Shown here piece by piece: positions 25,077-36,918 of a DNA stretch of 64,000 nt. The stretch spans positions 30,090-94,089 of the forward strand of contig MSJH02000695.1 in the NCBI GenBank assembly GCA_001931875.2, read 5' to 3'. Every line of letters begins with the position of its first letter. Within the stretch, counting starts at the first letter, position 1. Under the pieces are notes generated by a model. The model had not been told where the DNA came from, ran no database searches, and saw only the letters and a list, made by a program, of their open reading frames with translations. A program made the position numbers and the translations under genes. This DNA is from Byssochlamys sp. IMV 00236 (Eukaryota > Ascomycota > Eurotiomycetes > Eurotiales > Thermoascaceae).

Positions 25077-27944
25077 ACGAACGGGGTGTTTGACAATTCC
25101 TAGCGTCTCCGGTCTTTCCTACGACATAAAAAAAAGAAAGTCTTCCCTGTTATCGATTCCTGCGACTCGAGGTCGCAATACGGGATGTTGGCCTGCCGGG
25201 AGCGGTGTCCAAGTGAGGACACCGCATATACTAAGTCGGCAGTCCTTACCTAACGGCCGTGGAATGATCCCAGGCCAACATTTCGCCTTTTGCGGTCGGT
25301 GTTGCGTCCGCTGTCTCCCTGTCTTTGTTTTATTCCCCGGCTGTTAACTGTCTCTGCTCCTTGTCTATGTCCATTCATCTGGTTTGATTCGATTCAAAAG
25401 GGCGCTGTAATGGGTAAAGGGGGACATGGATAGCGGGAAACATTCTTAAGTTAAGGAGTCAGTTCTTACTGGCTTTTATTTGATGGATTTCACACCAAGT
25501 GCGCTGTTTAATTGCGGAGATTGTATCAGTAGTTATTGATTTGAGGCGAATCCAATACCACCTAGGGAGATGAGCTGTGCGTGGCTATTTTCTATTATCA
25601 CGTAGACATGAAGAGTGCTATAGCGGTCTATGGAGACGCTGATTTGCGTGCTGCACGCACTTCGACCGTCGGTAAATCGAGACAAGTGTGCATTTATACA
25701 TACATTCCCATCAACCAATCCAATATAAATAAACAACGCGTAGGTTCAACTTCGGTAAGGATCGAATTATTCGACCCCTTCATATCATATCCCACCTTTA
25801 CCGTAGAATCACTTCATACAGAAATCATCTTTCCAAACTCGGTTGGTTTGTCGAAAAATCCTCACAACATGGATTGTCACCTCTCTTCAACAGACGAGTG
25901 TGAGTGTACATCCCATCGCGATATGTGTATTAATACGGTATGCCTATTCTCAATTTCGATCCTTTTCGACTGATCATGTCGGATACGTAGCAGGGTCTTC
26001 TCATTTTCTGTCCAGTTTTAGTAGAAAATATATAATATATCATGGTATGTGTCATACCAACAGCAATATTCGTGAAGTTATATTTATATATTAAACGTCT
26101 TCCTGTGGTTACGGCATATTGTGAAATAGCACATTAATTAGTAGTAGTATGGATTTAATAACCTAGTCTAATCAGATGAAAAAAACTTATGGTATTCATC
26201 TCTGAGAGAGTTTATGTAACTTAGGTTTAGAGTTACCACGATGGTAGTTATAACTATCGGTATCTAGCATTCTCTCGAAACCCTCCGCAGCAGAGCAGAC
26301 AGAAGTAAGATCTGGGAAGTATGCCAATTCGAATGAGAATTCCTCTTTGAACGCGACGACGCGAGCCAGGTTGGCATTCCAGTACCTTGGCTACGGTTCC
26401 GACGGCATGCTCGACCTTGATCTGTTTACGGGAGCTTGCGTGGGCTATCTACCTAGTTATCTAAGATAACGAGATTAAAAATCTTAGTCTAGACGCGTGA
26501 TTTCAAGCCCTATGGAATGTAAACCCGAGGCACGTGGAGTAAACATTCAGAGGACTTTCTTGTTGGGCTTTAAGAGAATATTAACCGACGTTAAGCACAG
26601 TAATTTGTTATATGTAGATAGTTACGTTGGCATTTGTCTAAACACGGGTAAAGGTGGATTTTCTATCCCATAACTGATTAGGATGGAACAAAATTTGAGA
26701 CAACTTCAGCATTATTTCATGACATCGATTTCACAATAGAATCGTAGAAAATGAAAATGTTGACTTTGTTCAATGTTGGGTTTTCTGTTTCGATAATGCC
26801 CGAGCTCATCATTTCTGCCTGAAACCAGAAAAATGGGAGCAATGTCCATCAGTTCCAGTCACGTTAGCAACTAGCCCTCGCAATATGCAGATATGGTCAT
26901 GGCAGCAAGCAGGAAGTATGATCGTTGCACCCAGCAAGGGTCGAGAAGAAAAAGATATAAAGCAAATCCAACAAAATCATACTAAGAACATACATATATT
27001 GTGAAATCTGTGATACTAAAGAGGTACTTGATGAATAAAAGACGACGGAAGAGAAGAGGTAAGAAAAAGCACCCCCGGGACCGGGTGAGGTATTAAAGAC
27101 AGCAGCAAGCGGAAAAAGAGGTTGCCATAATCGCAGAACATAAACGCCAACTTTATGTCAGGGGGAGGAGAGAGAGATAGAGAGAGAGACGAGAACTGGG
27201 ACCATATCCTGCGTTGTAGATAAAACATAAGAAGGAATGGAACCGGATGCACTTCTCAGAAGGATCGATGGAAATATGACTGGACAGTCGCACAAGCATC
27301 ACCTGCAGAATACACTAGCAGACGTGTTAGTTACCTGATGCTCCTGGTCGCACGATAAAGCAGTCATGACCAGAAACATGTCGAGCTACCAGGGACAGTC
27401 GAAATCAGATTTGACGCGGTCGCGGTGGGAAGCGAATCCATCCTGCACAGCACGGATTCGACAAAATATTAGAGCACAGCGGTAATAGACGAAATCGGAC
27501 AAAACAGTAAATCAATGCGAGGTGTCCCATGTACAAACGGACAAACATGCAAATGCTGATATGCGATCCCTATCCCAGTCAAATAGGATTCTGGCGCTTT
27601 TTCTTCTTTTTGGTTCTTCATATCCTCCTTTTCCGTCTGGCACAAAACAAAAAGTATGCTGCTGCATGCAAGGCGCCCGCCCGCCAATGGTTCAGAGCTT
27701 TTTTCTTCAATTTCGAGCACAAGAAAGAAGTCCATCCAATCAGCCTTTCTGTTAGGCTGTCCCCAAAATAACATCTGAACCTGGACAGTCGGGGTAAATT
27801 TTTGGTTTCTCTTGAGTGTCGTCTCGTCATCCCTCATCGAATCGTAAAGCCACGCATCCATCAAGTGATGGGGCTCGTGATATAAAAATCGTGGTCGTCT
27901 TGTCATAGTCCGCAATCTTGACAACAAAAACATTTCTTTCATCT
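25077..27944. other. Gene-free stretch of about 2.9 kb
   Basis: This is convergent 3' space between the H2A.Z gene and the Pin4-like gene. The part at about 25.5-27.0 kb is visibly AT-rich, while 27.0-27.9 kb is likely 3' untranslated sequence of the Pin4-like gene. Open frames there (for example 27469-27942 minus) lack motifs. A short GAGA-type run lies at about 27166-27190. No transposon ends or RNA genes are recognised. Confidence 0.5.
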
Positions 27945-29889
27945 TTATTCAACAATTATCTCCACGCCGGAATTAGCACGGAGCTCGTCACTACCGCGAC
28001 TCTGGTGCCCACCATTCTGACGTCTGAATCCAGTTCCGCGTTCGGGGGCCGGGCCCCGAGGCTGTCTCACGGGCATGCGCTCCTGGGACTGGTTGTCAAA
28101 ACCAACTCCAATAGAGCGGTTGCTGCCAATGGGGCCAGTCGATGGTTGGTTATCCTGCTGCTCCCAGGAGAACATGCCTCGCAATCGGCGAGGGCTACCC
28201 GAAGGAGGGCCTCCAATTCCCGTTCCGAGCGACAGACCACTCAAGCTGTTGACCAGCAGATTGTCATCCCGCTGCAGGCCCAAGGATGACCCGGACGGAG
28301 CGGATGTCAAAGTGGGAGTGTTAGAAGCGCCGCTCGTTGGTCCATCAAATTGCTGCAGACGGGCTCCATTCGACTGAAGAGCAGCGGGGAAGCTGGCAGA
28401 GGAAGGTACGGGAGAGGGAGTGTAGGAGCGCAGGTCTGCAAAAGACTTGGCGGCCCGCAGATTCTGGGCATTTCCAAAACCTCCAGGGGAATCTAGGACA
28501 CCGAGGAACCCAGAGTTCTGTCCCCGGAGCGCGCCAAACGGAGCGTCGCTTCGAGCTTCGCTGAAGTCGATCGTGGCAGCGCGGTTGAGACCGCGACGAG
28601 AGGCATCCGCAGAGTGCACCGTCGGTGGGATCGAAGAGAGGGGAGGGCTGGTATTGGTACCAGGAGCAGCCCTGAAGACATGAACCTGACGCTGCTCTCC
28701 AGAACCCCGGGATGCGTGTCCCAGACCCATATTGTGCGCCAGAGTATGTACAGTGCGACGCTGCAACGGAGTGATGGAGGCAGGGAAAATCAAAGCTTCC
28801 CGGCTCAAGTCTTCCTTGAACAAGAGAAGCTGCGAATAGAACTGCAAGGTTTGGCTGTCATTCAGATCGACTTCTGAACGGTAGTCAGCATCCATCTTAA
28901 TTTATGGGGGGTAAAGAATTCAGACTTACCAAGCTTCGGGCCCCGCTGAGAGACCGGAGACGGGGAAGTTGCCGGAATATGAGAGGTGAGCGAGGACATC
29001 GAGTTCTGACTCTGCAGCTGGGAGTTCGCCATCGGTCGGTGCTGTTCCTCCAGCTGGCCTCGGCGCTCGCGCTTTTCCCGTTCAATACGCTCACGCTCCT
29101 GAAGGGGTAGCATCTTCTTGTATTCCACCCTCAGCTTTCGGCCCTGCAGCTCGAAATGGTTGAGCACTTCAATCACGGTAGCAGTCTCTTCCGCAGAAGT
29201 GAAGTTGGCGAAAGCCAGTCCCCTGAAGACGCCATTGTCGAAGTGGTAGTTGAAGGCGTAAGGAAGAGGCAGGTTCATCTCTGTCATCAACTGGACCAGC
29301 TGCTCCTTCTTCACAGCAAATGGGATATTCTTGATCACTATGGCGGTGGGGATCAACTCGTCGTCAGCCTCCTGCTGCGAAGATTCCTGTCGCATCTGCG
29401 ATCCCTGAAGGGGACCGGGGGGGAGACTGCCAAAGGGACCCATGAGACCAGGCTGCTGGTCAAGCCATGTCTGGTTCAAAGTGTCAGCAATACACGTTCA
29501 CGAAACCACGCGAGGAAAGAAACTCTCTAGAGATAGCGACATACCGTTGGCAGACCCGTCCTCCCTCGCGGATTGTGCTTTATGCGGGATGTTGCAGAGC
29601 CAATACCCCCAAGCGTGTGTGCACCGCTGAAGCCGTTTGGATTCCACGTCTGCGAACCCGAGATATCATACCCATACGCGTTGCTAGGGATCGATGGGTT
29701 GAGCCTGTCCAGCCTGCTCGTGTCGTAACGAGCCATGGGATCGTCGTAGAAGTTGGTCGGCATCGGACCGTACGCGTCAAACTGACGAGAAGGCTGACGG
29801 TGCAGAGGCTGCTGGTGACGCTGGGAGCCCGGAGAGCGTGCAGAAGGATTGTCGTGATACATGCCCTGGGACGGCGATGTGTTGTTCAT
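27945..29889 (-). CDS. Pin4/Mdt1 (fission yeast Cip1/Cip2)-type RNA-binding protein, RRM + R3H
   Basis: Three exons, 29889-29545, 29470-28930 and 28873-27945, join in frame to 604 residues. An N-terminal Gln/Pro/Asn-rich region is followed by an RRM (about residues 155-235) with RNP2-like IVIKNIPF and RNP1-like FRGLAFANF, then a basic coiled stretch (LQERERIEREKRERRGQLEE). Exon 3 begins with an R3H-type segment (EALIFPASITPLQRRTVHTLAHNMGLGHAS). The long C-terminus is low-complexity and ends in basic RG/RQ-rich sequence. Yeast Pin4/Mdt1 binds the FHA domain of Rad53 and works in the DNA-damage response; S. pombe Cip1 and Cip2 control stress-induced mRNA stability. A cytoplasmic mRNA-binding role is likely here. 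Confidence 0.88.
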
Positions 29890-32800
29890 AACCGACGGGT
29901 TTCCAGCACCTTAGCGAGAGTTGCGAGGAATGTGATCGGAGGCTTGAGGTTCAAAGGTAAGGTTACGATCGACGGAGTTAATCACAACAGCCGATCGCTA
30001 GTGATGCATACGAGCGATTCAATAGGGTCACAACGCGGTGAAACGGAAATTGAAGCAGAGTGGTCGTGAGCGAAACGCGATTAGGAAGCGGACGAATTCT
30101 GGAATTCTAAAAAACCCCGGCAAAAAAAAAGAGGAAAATCACGGCGGGGATCCGAATACTCGAGGGTCCGCTGCAAGACAAGACGTGCAAAACAGCAGCA
30201 GCAGTAGTAGCAACAACTGATTTCGCTTACTGGCGCCAGAGACAGGATGTCGTGACGGTCGTAGTCATATGTTGGGCCTTCTTTCTATGTACCGTACTTT
30301 TTTTCCTCCCCCAATACACACGGGAGCAGCGCGTCCGGTCTTTGGACTTGAAACCACCGACTGTTGCGAACCCAGTAGAACGATTTCAATACGACTCCTC
30401 GTTTAGACACCCAATTTCGTTACTCCGGTTGGGATCGTGGTGCCGTAGCGGAGATGCGAATGGCAGGCCAGACACACACACGGCCGTTCCAGCGGAAGTT
30501 GAAAAACCGCGACGCAGAATTGGGGAGTCCGTTTCAGCGGCCCGCCAACACAGGACGAGTCGAGAAAATCGACGGGAACGGCAGACGAGGTGATTTCGTT
30601 AGCAGCAAGAGGGATATGATGGAGGGCAAAGGTGAGGGAAAAGGGGGGGGGAGAAGAGGATGGGAATGGGGGGGAAAAGAAAAGAGAGAGACGATGGGAG
30701 AGCTGGAGAAGAAGGTCAGGGAAGATGGACGGATGAGGTTTGGTCTTGGGTTGGCTTTTTGGGGGGGAAATGGAAATGGGAAATGGAACTGGAACTGGAA
30801 CTGGGAGGGGATAGAAATTCAGACGCTCGTTGGGCGAGCCAGGCGGGAGCAGAAGTGGCTGAGGAAGTGCGAAGTGCGGCGGTGGGAAAAAAAGCACGAA
30901 CAACGCTTGCGCCAGTCCAGGCAGACCGACAAGTATCGTATCTTTGCCTCTCTGCTCGAATATTAACTAACTATTCTTACTACTAAATTAACTATCTACA
31001 TACTCTACTGCTCTAAAGGCTCTAACTGCTCCAACTAAATCATCACTAACTATCTACTATCTATCTAGTCTAGTGAAGAGCACTCGACTTCCCCCCAGCG
31101 ACCGGCCCGCCGGCTCTTCGTCGTTTTCTTCTTCGGGCCTTCTACTCAACCGTCCGTTAAACTGTCTTGGGGGAAAGGCCAATGCCTCCAGCTGCTTAGA
31201 GAGCCACTAACGGTGGGACTCCAATCTCTACTAGACGCGCAGAATCCAGAGGTCCGCACGAGCTGATCTTCGATTGCCAGAACGGTGAAGGTCTCCCAAG
31301 ACGTCGCTCCCCGTGAACTCGAGTAGCTCTCCTGTCCGCCTCACTCGGGGTGGATACGGCTTACAGACAGACAACAACTAACTATCTAGTGATCTCCAGT
31401 GCTGGTCGATGATGATACCGGAAGAGATGATCCGCCGATGGGGCAAAAGGAGAAGGTTGAAATTGCCCCCGGGGGGTCCGCGGTCGACGGGCTGGTGTTG
31501 CTGCTGGCGCAATGGGTAAATAAGAATAATAATAATCCTTGCTGAGACAACTGAGCTGGCTGGCCGTGTGTCTGTCTATCGATCGATCGATCCATCTATC
31601 TGATGTGATGGGAATAAATGAATAATGAGTGTGCAGTGACGGATATCTAGCAGGCATGATATTATTCTGTTGCTGCTTGTCACAGCCAAACACGCCGGGG
31701 ATGATACTACTCGTCGGGACGGACGCGACGGGGATCGAAGCAGAAGACAAATAACCCAAAAAAGCGGTCTCCAACGTGAAGCCCGCGTAACCAGCTCCCT
31801 GACAGCATTGGACTATGACCGGAACTATACAGAATGCGGCATAGACTGTCCCCAGAATTCGGATGGAGACAATCCTTTTCAAAGCTTCCGGAAACGCCAT
31901 CCCCTGGATAACGGCCCACCAGCGACACCAAGGCGGCGTCTTTCGGCCTTCTGGCGCATTTCGGCGGTGCGCAACTTGCTCAGTAAAGTTGCTCTAGAAC
32001 GCAGCGTCCTGGGCAACTTCAGGGGGGTGCTTTACCGACTCGGAGGAGCAAGTACGTACTCTAGTTACTCCGTACTCGTAGTAGCCAGATTGAGAACGGG
32101 CAACCGGATGGCCTATCGCACGGGGCGTTACGGAGGATGGATAGATAACTACTCCGTAGTGAACTAGCAGAATACTGAATATTAATAATAATAATCATAG
32201 ATGGTGAACTGCTACTACTACTACGGACTGGCCCAATTGAGACTCGAATTCGGAAAGGTCAGACGAATCATGAGCCCCCTGAAAGCGTTCATGATTATTA
32301 TTAGGGAAACTATTGAACAAGAAGAATAATCACGGGAAACTGTATCGCTTTACCCTGACCCAGGGATATGGTCAGCCGGGCATGATGAATCAACTCTGGC
32401 CTATCCCGAGACTCGTGCTCAGCGACTGGACTCTATAGAATACGCCTCATGACTCGTTCGAATGTATCATTGCCAGGGACCTGTCTCTAGTTAGTCCTGT
32501 ACATTATTGTACACAAGCACGGGAAGATCCAACCCCATTCGTAGTTCAGGTCATTATTATTATTATTGACAACAACGCACAAAGTGCCACAAGTTGCTCC
32601 CAGCGAGCGAGCTGCGGGCTTTTTTTGCCTCCGAGCCATCCTTGATCCTCATGACCCTCCTGTTCGTTGCCACGGGGATTTCGACGGAGACCGTTATTTG
32701 AGACGAGACGAGTGAGGATCCCAGTAGTCCGCCCTTTTTTCTCTCAGCCACAAGAGGGGATGCGCCACCCGTTCCTGTCGGAGGCTAACGTACCCCGGCG

Positions 32801-34372
32801 GCGTTCCAGAAGAGTTGGGAATTGCGAGAGCCGTCATCTTGTGGAATCCACTGCGGGAGCAGACCAAGATCCTGTGGTAGAGTTATGAAACAGGGATGAG
32901 CCCCCTATTGATTATTATTATTGACGTGAAGCTTACTATACAGTCTGGGAATTACTACTATGTACTATGGAGTACCCTACGGAGTAACATTATTATTACT
33001 ATTATTATTCACTTGGGAAAACTTCAGATGGACCAGGGTCGCTCCCAATTTTAAAACAAGTAGCAGCATGGGGCCCGTGACGTTCAGGTCTGTTAATTTA
33101 TGTTACCCCTGGGCCCTGGGTGCTTGGAGCAATTATTACTTAGAGTAATTAATTAACTAGAGATCTCGCGGATTATCTCAACAGGATGATTCAAAAGAGT
33201 GTCATTCATGCTCTGCATCTCTGACTTCTATTCCTCTGTTAGATGCTGATTATATTTTCTTCTCCTACTCCTACTCTATTGATATATATAAAGCCATGCC
33301 AAGTCATTATTGGACGGGCTTCAACTGCTACCCCCAGGGGCCGTGTCGTGCCACATCATCTCTGTTTAGACTACTTGACTGTCCAACTATTTTCCCCAGG
33401 GAGCTCAGCTGGCCTTGATAAATTGATAATGGGGAGCTCTCCTAAACAATGATGCGTGACCCAGGCAGTGGAGGCCTCAACCACGGTGAACCGACAGTGA
33501 TTGTTGAGTTGATAGCCCCCAGGAGGGAGATTATTATATCGTAAGTTCGTAACTCAAATTCAAGGGCCTCGGGCCGCAACGCACGCTTCGCTAGAGTTCT
33601 GGGCCCCGTCACGGCATTTGGAGACCAATGAGACTGTGTCCGCCGGCAGACGAAGCCGATGGATTCTGGATCTGTTTATCCCACCACGAATGGGAGAAAG
33701 TCGGTTACGAACCCAATCTCAGAGAAACAGTAACTGGTGGTGCAAGGTAGAATAGACGGTAGGTCTCGTCTTTTTGAACATTCAAAGCCAGCGAGCAACT
33801 CGTGGTTCACGGGATGAGGATCCTGCTTTTCCGTCGCACAAAGTAAGGTAGGTGTGCCTGGGTGATTAGTTAGAAAGAAGACATCCATCGATGTAGTTAG
33901 TTATTAACTGCCGGTCTGATTAATCAAGTAACGACGACCACCTGCAGCCTCAAGCGGGAGGCTTCAAAGTAACTCAGTGGCAAGCAGCGAGTATAAGAAG
34001 TCGCCAGACACCCCGTCGTGCGAGCCTGTTGGGCTTTGATCGAAGTTCCTCCACAATTCCCGACTTCTCGCGGCTTCTTTCTTCTTCTCAAAGGCTCATT
34101 CAAGCCTGCTGACCTGGCCGTGTCTTGGCGGCTCCCCCGACCAGCATGACGTAACCGGACAGGTACATACTCTCAGTGCTCTCGATGCTCTCCCTCTGCC
34201 GTCAATTTTCCATTTTCAACAGTAAAAAGAAGAAAGAAAGGAAACAGGAAGTGACGGCGCTGATAGTTCTTCCTTGCGCTTCTAGTGCCCAGAGCATTGA
34301 CCAGCATCTCTCCAGTGTATAATCGCTTCGTCCCTCCCGCGGGAAGACTCGCTGTACTGCAGTCCAAAAACC
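29890..34372. other. 4.5-kb gene-free region between divergent genes
   Basis: Upstream space of the Pin4-like gene (minus) and the aldo-keto reductase (plus). A candidate leader intron of the Pin4-like gene lies around 30234-30172 on the minus strand. A purine-rich tract occupies about 30600-30820, and ATT-type microsatellites and TACTCCGTA-like motifs are scattered over 31.5-33.6 kb. A frame of 172 codons at 31382-31900 (minus, ATG) contains simple repeats and no motif, and is not called. Confidence 0.5.
30767..30806 (+). repeat. Hexanucleotide minisatellite (GGAAAT/GGAACT)
   Basis: Tandem six-base units alternate between GGAAAT-like and GGAACT forms, inside a longer purine-rich tract with several G-runs. 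On the opposite (Pin4-like gene sense) strand this is a pyrimidine tract of the type common in fungal leaders. Confidence 0.75.
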
Positions 34373-35474
34373 ATGTCGTGGGAAAGAATCACCTTGCGCG
34401 CTGTCCACGGCGCCGCGCTGTCCACGGCGCCGCGCCGGCCTCGATTCCCGTTTTGATCTACGGGACTGCCTGGAAACAAGATCGAACAGCTGAATTGGTG
34501 CACCAGGCCCTCAGCGCTGGCTTTCGCGCGGTGGATACGGCCGCCCAGCCTAAGCATTACCAGGAAGACCTGGTGGGAGCTGGGATCCGAAAAGCAATCA
34601 GAGAAGACACCGTGAGACGAGAAGATTTATACGTGAGTACCGGTTCGGACAATGCCCAGTGAAATCGAGATTAAGTCGAGGGATCTCTCCTTTCCGGCAC
34701 CGCGCCGCTAAGCCGTTTCCTGCGTGAAAACATAATCGTTGGGTTGGACCATCACTGACAGGTCTTATCTTACGGGGGAAAATATAGGTGCAAACCAAGT
34801 ATACCTCTGCGCAAGGCCAGGATCCGCTCCGTATGCCTTACGATCCGACGTCCTCGATCACCGATCAGGTCCACGCTTCCATCCGTTCATCTCTGCATAA
34901 TTTGCGAATTCGTGAAGAGGTTGATGAGGATGACCAGGCATACATCGATACGGTTCTCCTACATTCTCCGCTCCCCACCATGACCCAAACGCTGGAGGCA
35001 TGGGCAGCACTCGAGACCTATGTCCCTCACCGCATTCGCAATCTGGGACTCTCCAACTGTACACTGGCCGTTTTGGAAGAATTGTATAGGTCCCCGCAGG
35101 TGCGCATCAAGCCGGCTGTTATCCAGAACCGGTTCTACCCCACGACGCGGTTCGACGGCCCTCTGCGCGCCTTCTGCCGCGAACATGGAATCATCTACCA
35201 GAGCTTCTGGACCTTGACGGCAAATCCGCAGCTGCTCCGCAGCGCAGAGGTTGCGATGCTGGCGCAGGAAGCCGGTATCAGCACGGCAGCTGCGCTGTAT
35301 TGCCTGATCTTGGGGTTGGGACACACCACCGTCCTGGATGGCACCACGAACGCGGTTCATATGGCGGAGGACCTGGCGGCTCCGAAACAAGTGGAGCGCT
35401 ATGCGACAGAGCGACCAGACGCATGGCAGAAACTGCTGGCTAGCTTCAAGACTCTGATCCGGGACGATTCTTGA
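34373..35474 (+). pseudogene. Aldo-keto reductase, first exon frameshifted by a 17-base duplication
   Basis: Exon 2 (34788-35474) is intact and follows exon 1, which ends at 34632 with GAAGATTTATAC before GTGAGT. The protein has IPVLIYGTAWKQ, GFRAVDTAAQPKHYQEDLVG, REDLYVQTKYT, DTVLLHSPLP, IRNLGLSNC and KPAVIQNRFYP, the order seen in NAD(P)H-dependent aldo-keto reductases (the Asp of VDTA and the Lys of QTKYT are catalytic). The only suitable ATG (34373) opens a frame that stops at 34454-34456, because GCGCTGTCCACGGCGCC occurs twice in a row (34398-34414 and 34415-34431). One copy would keep ATG and body in a single frame of about 315 residues. Either the allele is broken or the assembly has a duplication error; a later non-ATG or alternatively spliced start is also possible. 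Confidence 0.8.
34398..34431 (+). repeat. Perfect 17-base tandem duplication
   Basis: Two identical adjacent copies of GCGCTGTCCACGGCGCC lie in the first exon of the aldo-keto reductase. Seventeen is not a multiple of three, so the second copy shifts the frame. Confidence 0.97.
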
Positions 35475-36918
35475 CCGCTGAGCGCCAGGTCACACGTTGC
35501 AGTGAGTGAGCGATTATTATTATCATCATTAGAGTTTGACTCGTTCCCGCGTCGGAGACATTTATTACTCCCGCACCGCGAGGAAAACAGTTGTTGCAGT
35601 GCGGACAACGGTTTGTGGTAGACTAATAGAGAATGGCAAGCTGGTCCCGATCGCGAAGAAGAACAAGAAAAAGGGGGAAAGGGAAAAGATGCAGAAAGTG
35701 CAGAAGACGATCTCCACGACTGGGACTGGCGCTCTCATAACCGTCTGTCCTTCTCGTCGAGTTGCGCAGTGCTCTTTGGCGTAGGAGGATCGTGGAAATA
35801 ATCATAATACGGCGATCCGGGAAGGTTAGGTAGGTTCTTGCATGACGACGACGGAGGTGGTCGTGGACTCGGCTAGCCTAGGCCGCCGCCCTCGCTGTTC
35901 CAGAGATTCCAGTCCAACAGAGTCGACCAGCAGCGGTAGCGAGATCCTTGTACCTCCACGGCTCAGGGAGTCTCTTGTTCTTGCCGTACCCTTTTTTTTG
36001 ATTTGATTCCAAGAGTTCCAATATATCTAGTCAACAAGTGTATGGTATATTCTTTCTTAGTCACCAGCGCCAGGTGTGGGGAACGAGCCGTGTTGGATGA
36101 GTCAGCAGCGCACGGGCCATCTAGCGGCGGATTGACCTCATCGCGCCAAGCATCTGGAGATTTCCGTTGTTCGCAAAGAAAGAAGAGAAGCAGCAGCAAA
36201 GACATCTTCTCGTCTACTGACCACCACCACCATCACCAAACATCTCTGATCTCCTCCCTCCATCCCGTCCTCCATCCCGCCCTCCTGTTTCCCGCTTTGT
36301 CCGATCTTCCCTTCCTCCGCCCAGAGTCACCTCCCACTTGGCCTTCGTCTGGCGCCGTGAGCCCCGTGGCTCTCTGCCCGTCCTGATCCCGCTAGGCGAA
36401 TATTGAGCCTATTGAGCCGTGGGGGTTTCCTATCCTTAGCCACCATCGACGCTTTCCATCCTCATCGGGTAGCCGCGCGCTCACTGCGCCTGCAAGTTGC
36501 ACATTTGCCTACTGTCTATCCCTTGACAGTCATTTGGGGTCTTCTAGTTCATCTAGGGCCCAGCGACCCCGCGCCAGCAGGCCTTTTCCGCCATCCGCGG
36601 CGCCCGCTCTCCGCCGTCTGACAGGAACGTCCTCTTTGTCCTCCGGCCCTGGATCGCGACGACAGCTCGAATCGGACCCTTCACGACGTGACGGCCTTTC
36701 AAATACTTCGTCGAGGTCGATTCGACAGTATTTGTCCTCTTTGCAACGCCCATTCTCTTCCGGTCATCCTCTGACTTCCGTTGCTCGGACCAAGTATCGC
36801 CGTCCCGACGTTAATAAATCGAGATTTCGGGGAGTAAGTGTGAGCCTCTGCTCACATCTATCACCCATCTCGCCATCATTCGTTGCCATCGGTAGTCAGA
36901 TTGCCCTCCGCGGAACCG
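35475..36918. other. Intergenic: reductase 3' end and Hsf1 upstream region
   Basis: About 1.4 kb. The 3' half (36.2-36.9 kb) is pyrimidine-rich, with CCACCACCACCATCACC and CCTCC runs, typical of a long fungal 5' leader. No gene is supported; open frames at 36003-36386 and 36534-37049 are leader sequence or overlap Hsf1 out of frame. Confidence 0.5.

Noticed and set aside
27469..27942. 157-codon minus-strand frame next to the Pin4-like gene
   Set aside because: It follows the stop of that gene directly and looks like 3' untranslated sequence; no motif is present.
30454..30966. 170-codon plus-strand frame
   Set aside because: It is open because of the purine-rich tract; the translation is Gly/Glu/Lys/Trp low-complexity sequence.
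31382..31900. 172-codon minus-strand frame starting with ATG
   Set aside because: It includes simple repeats (ATCG and ATC runs), has no recognisable domain, and lies in microsatellite-rich intergenic DNA.
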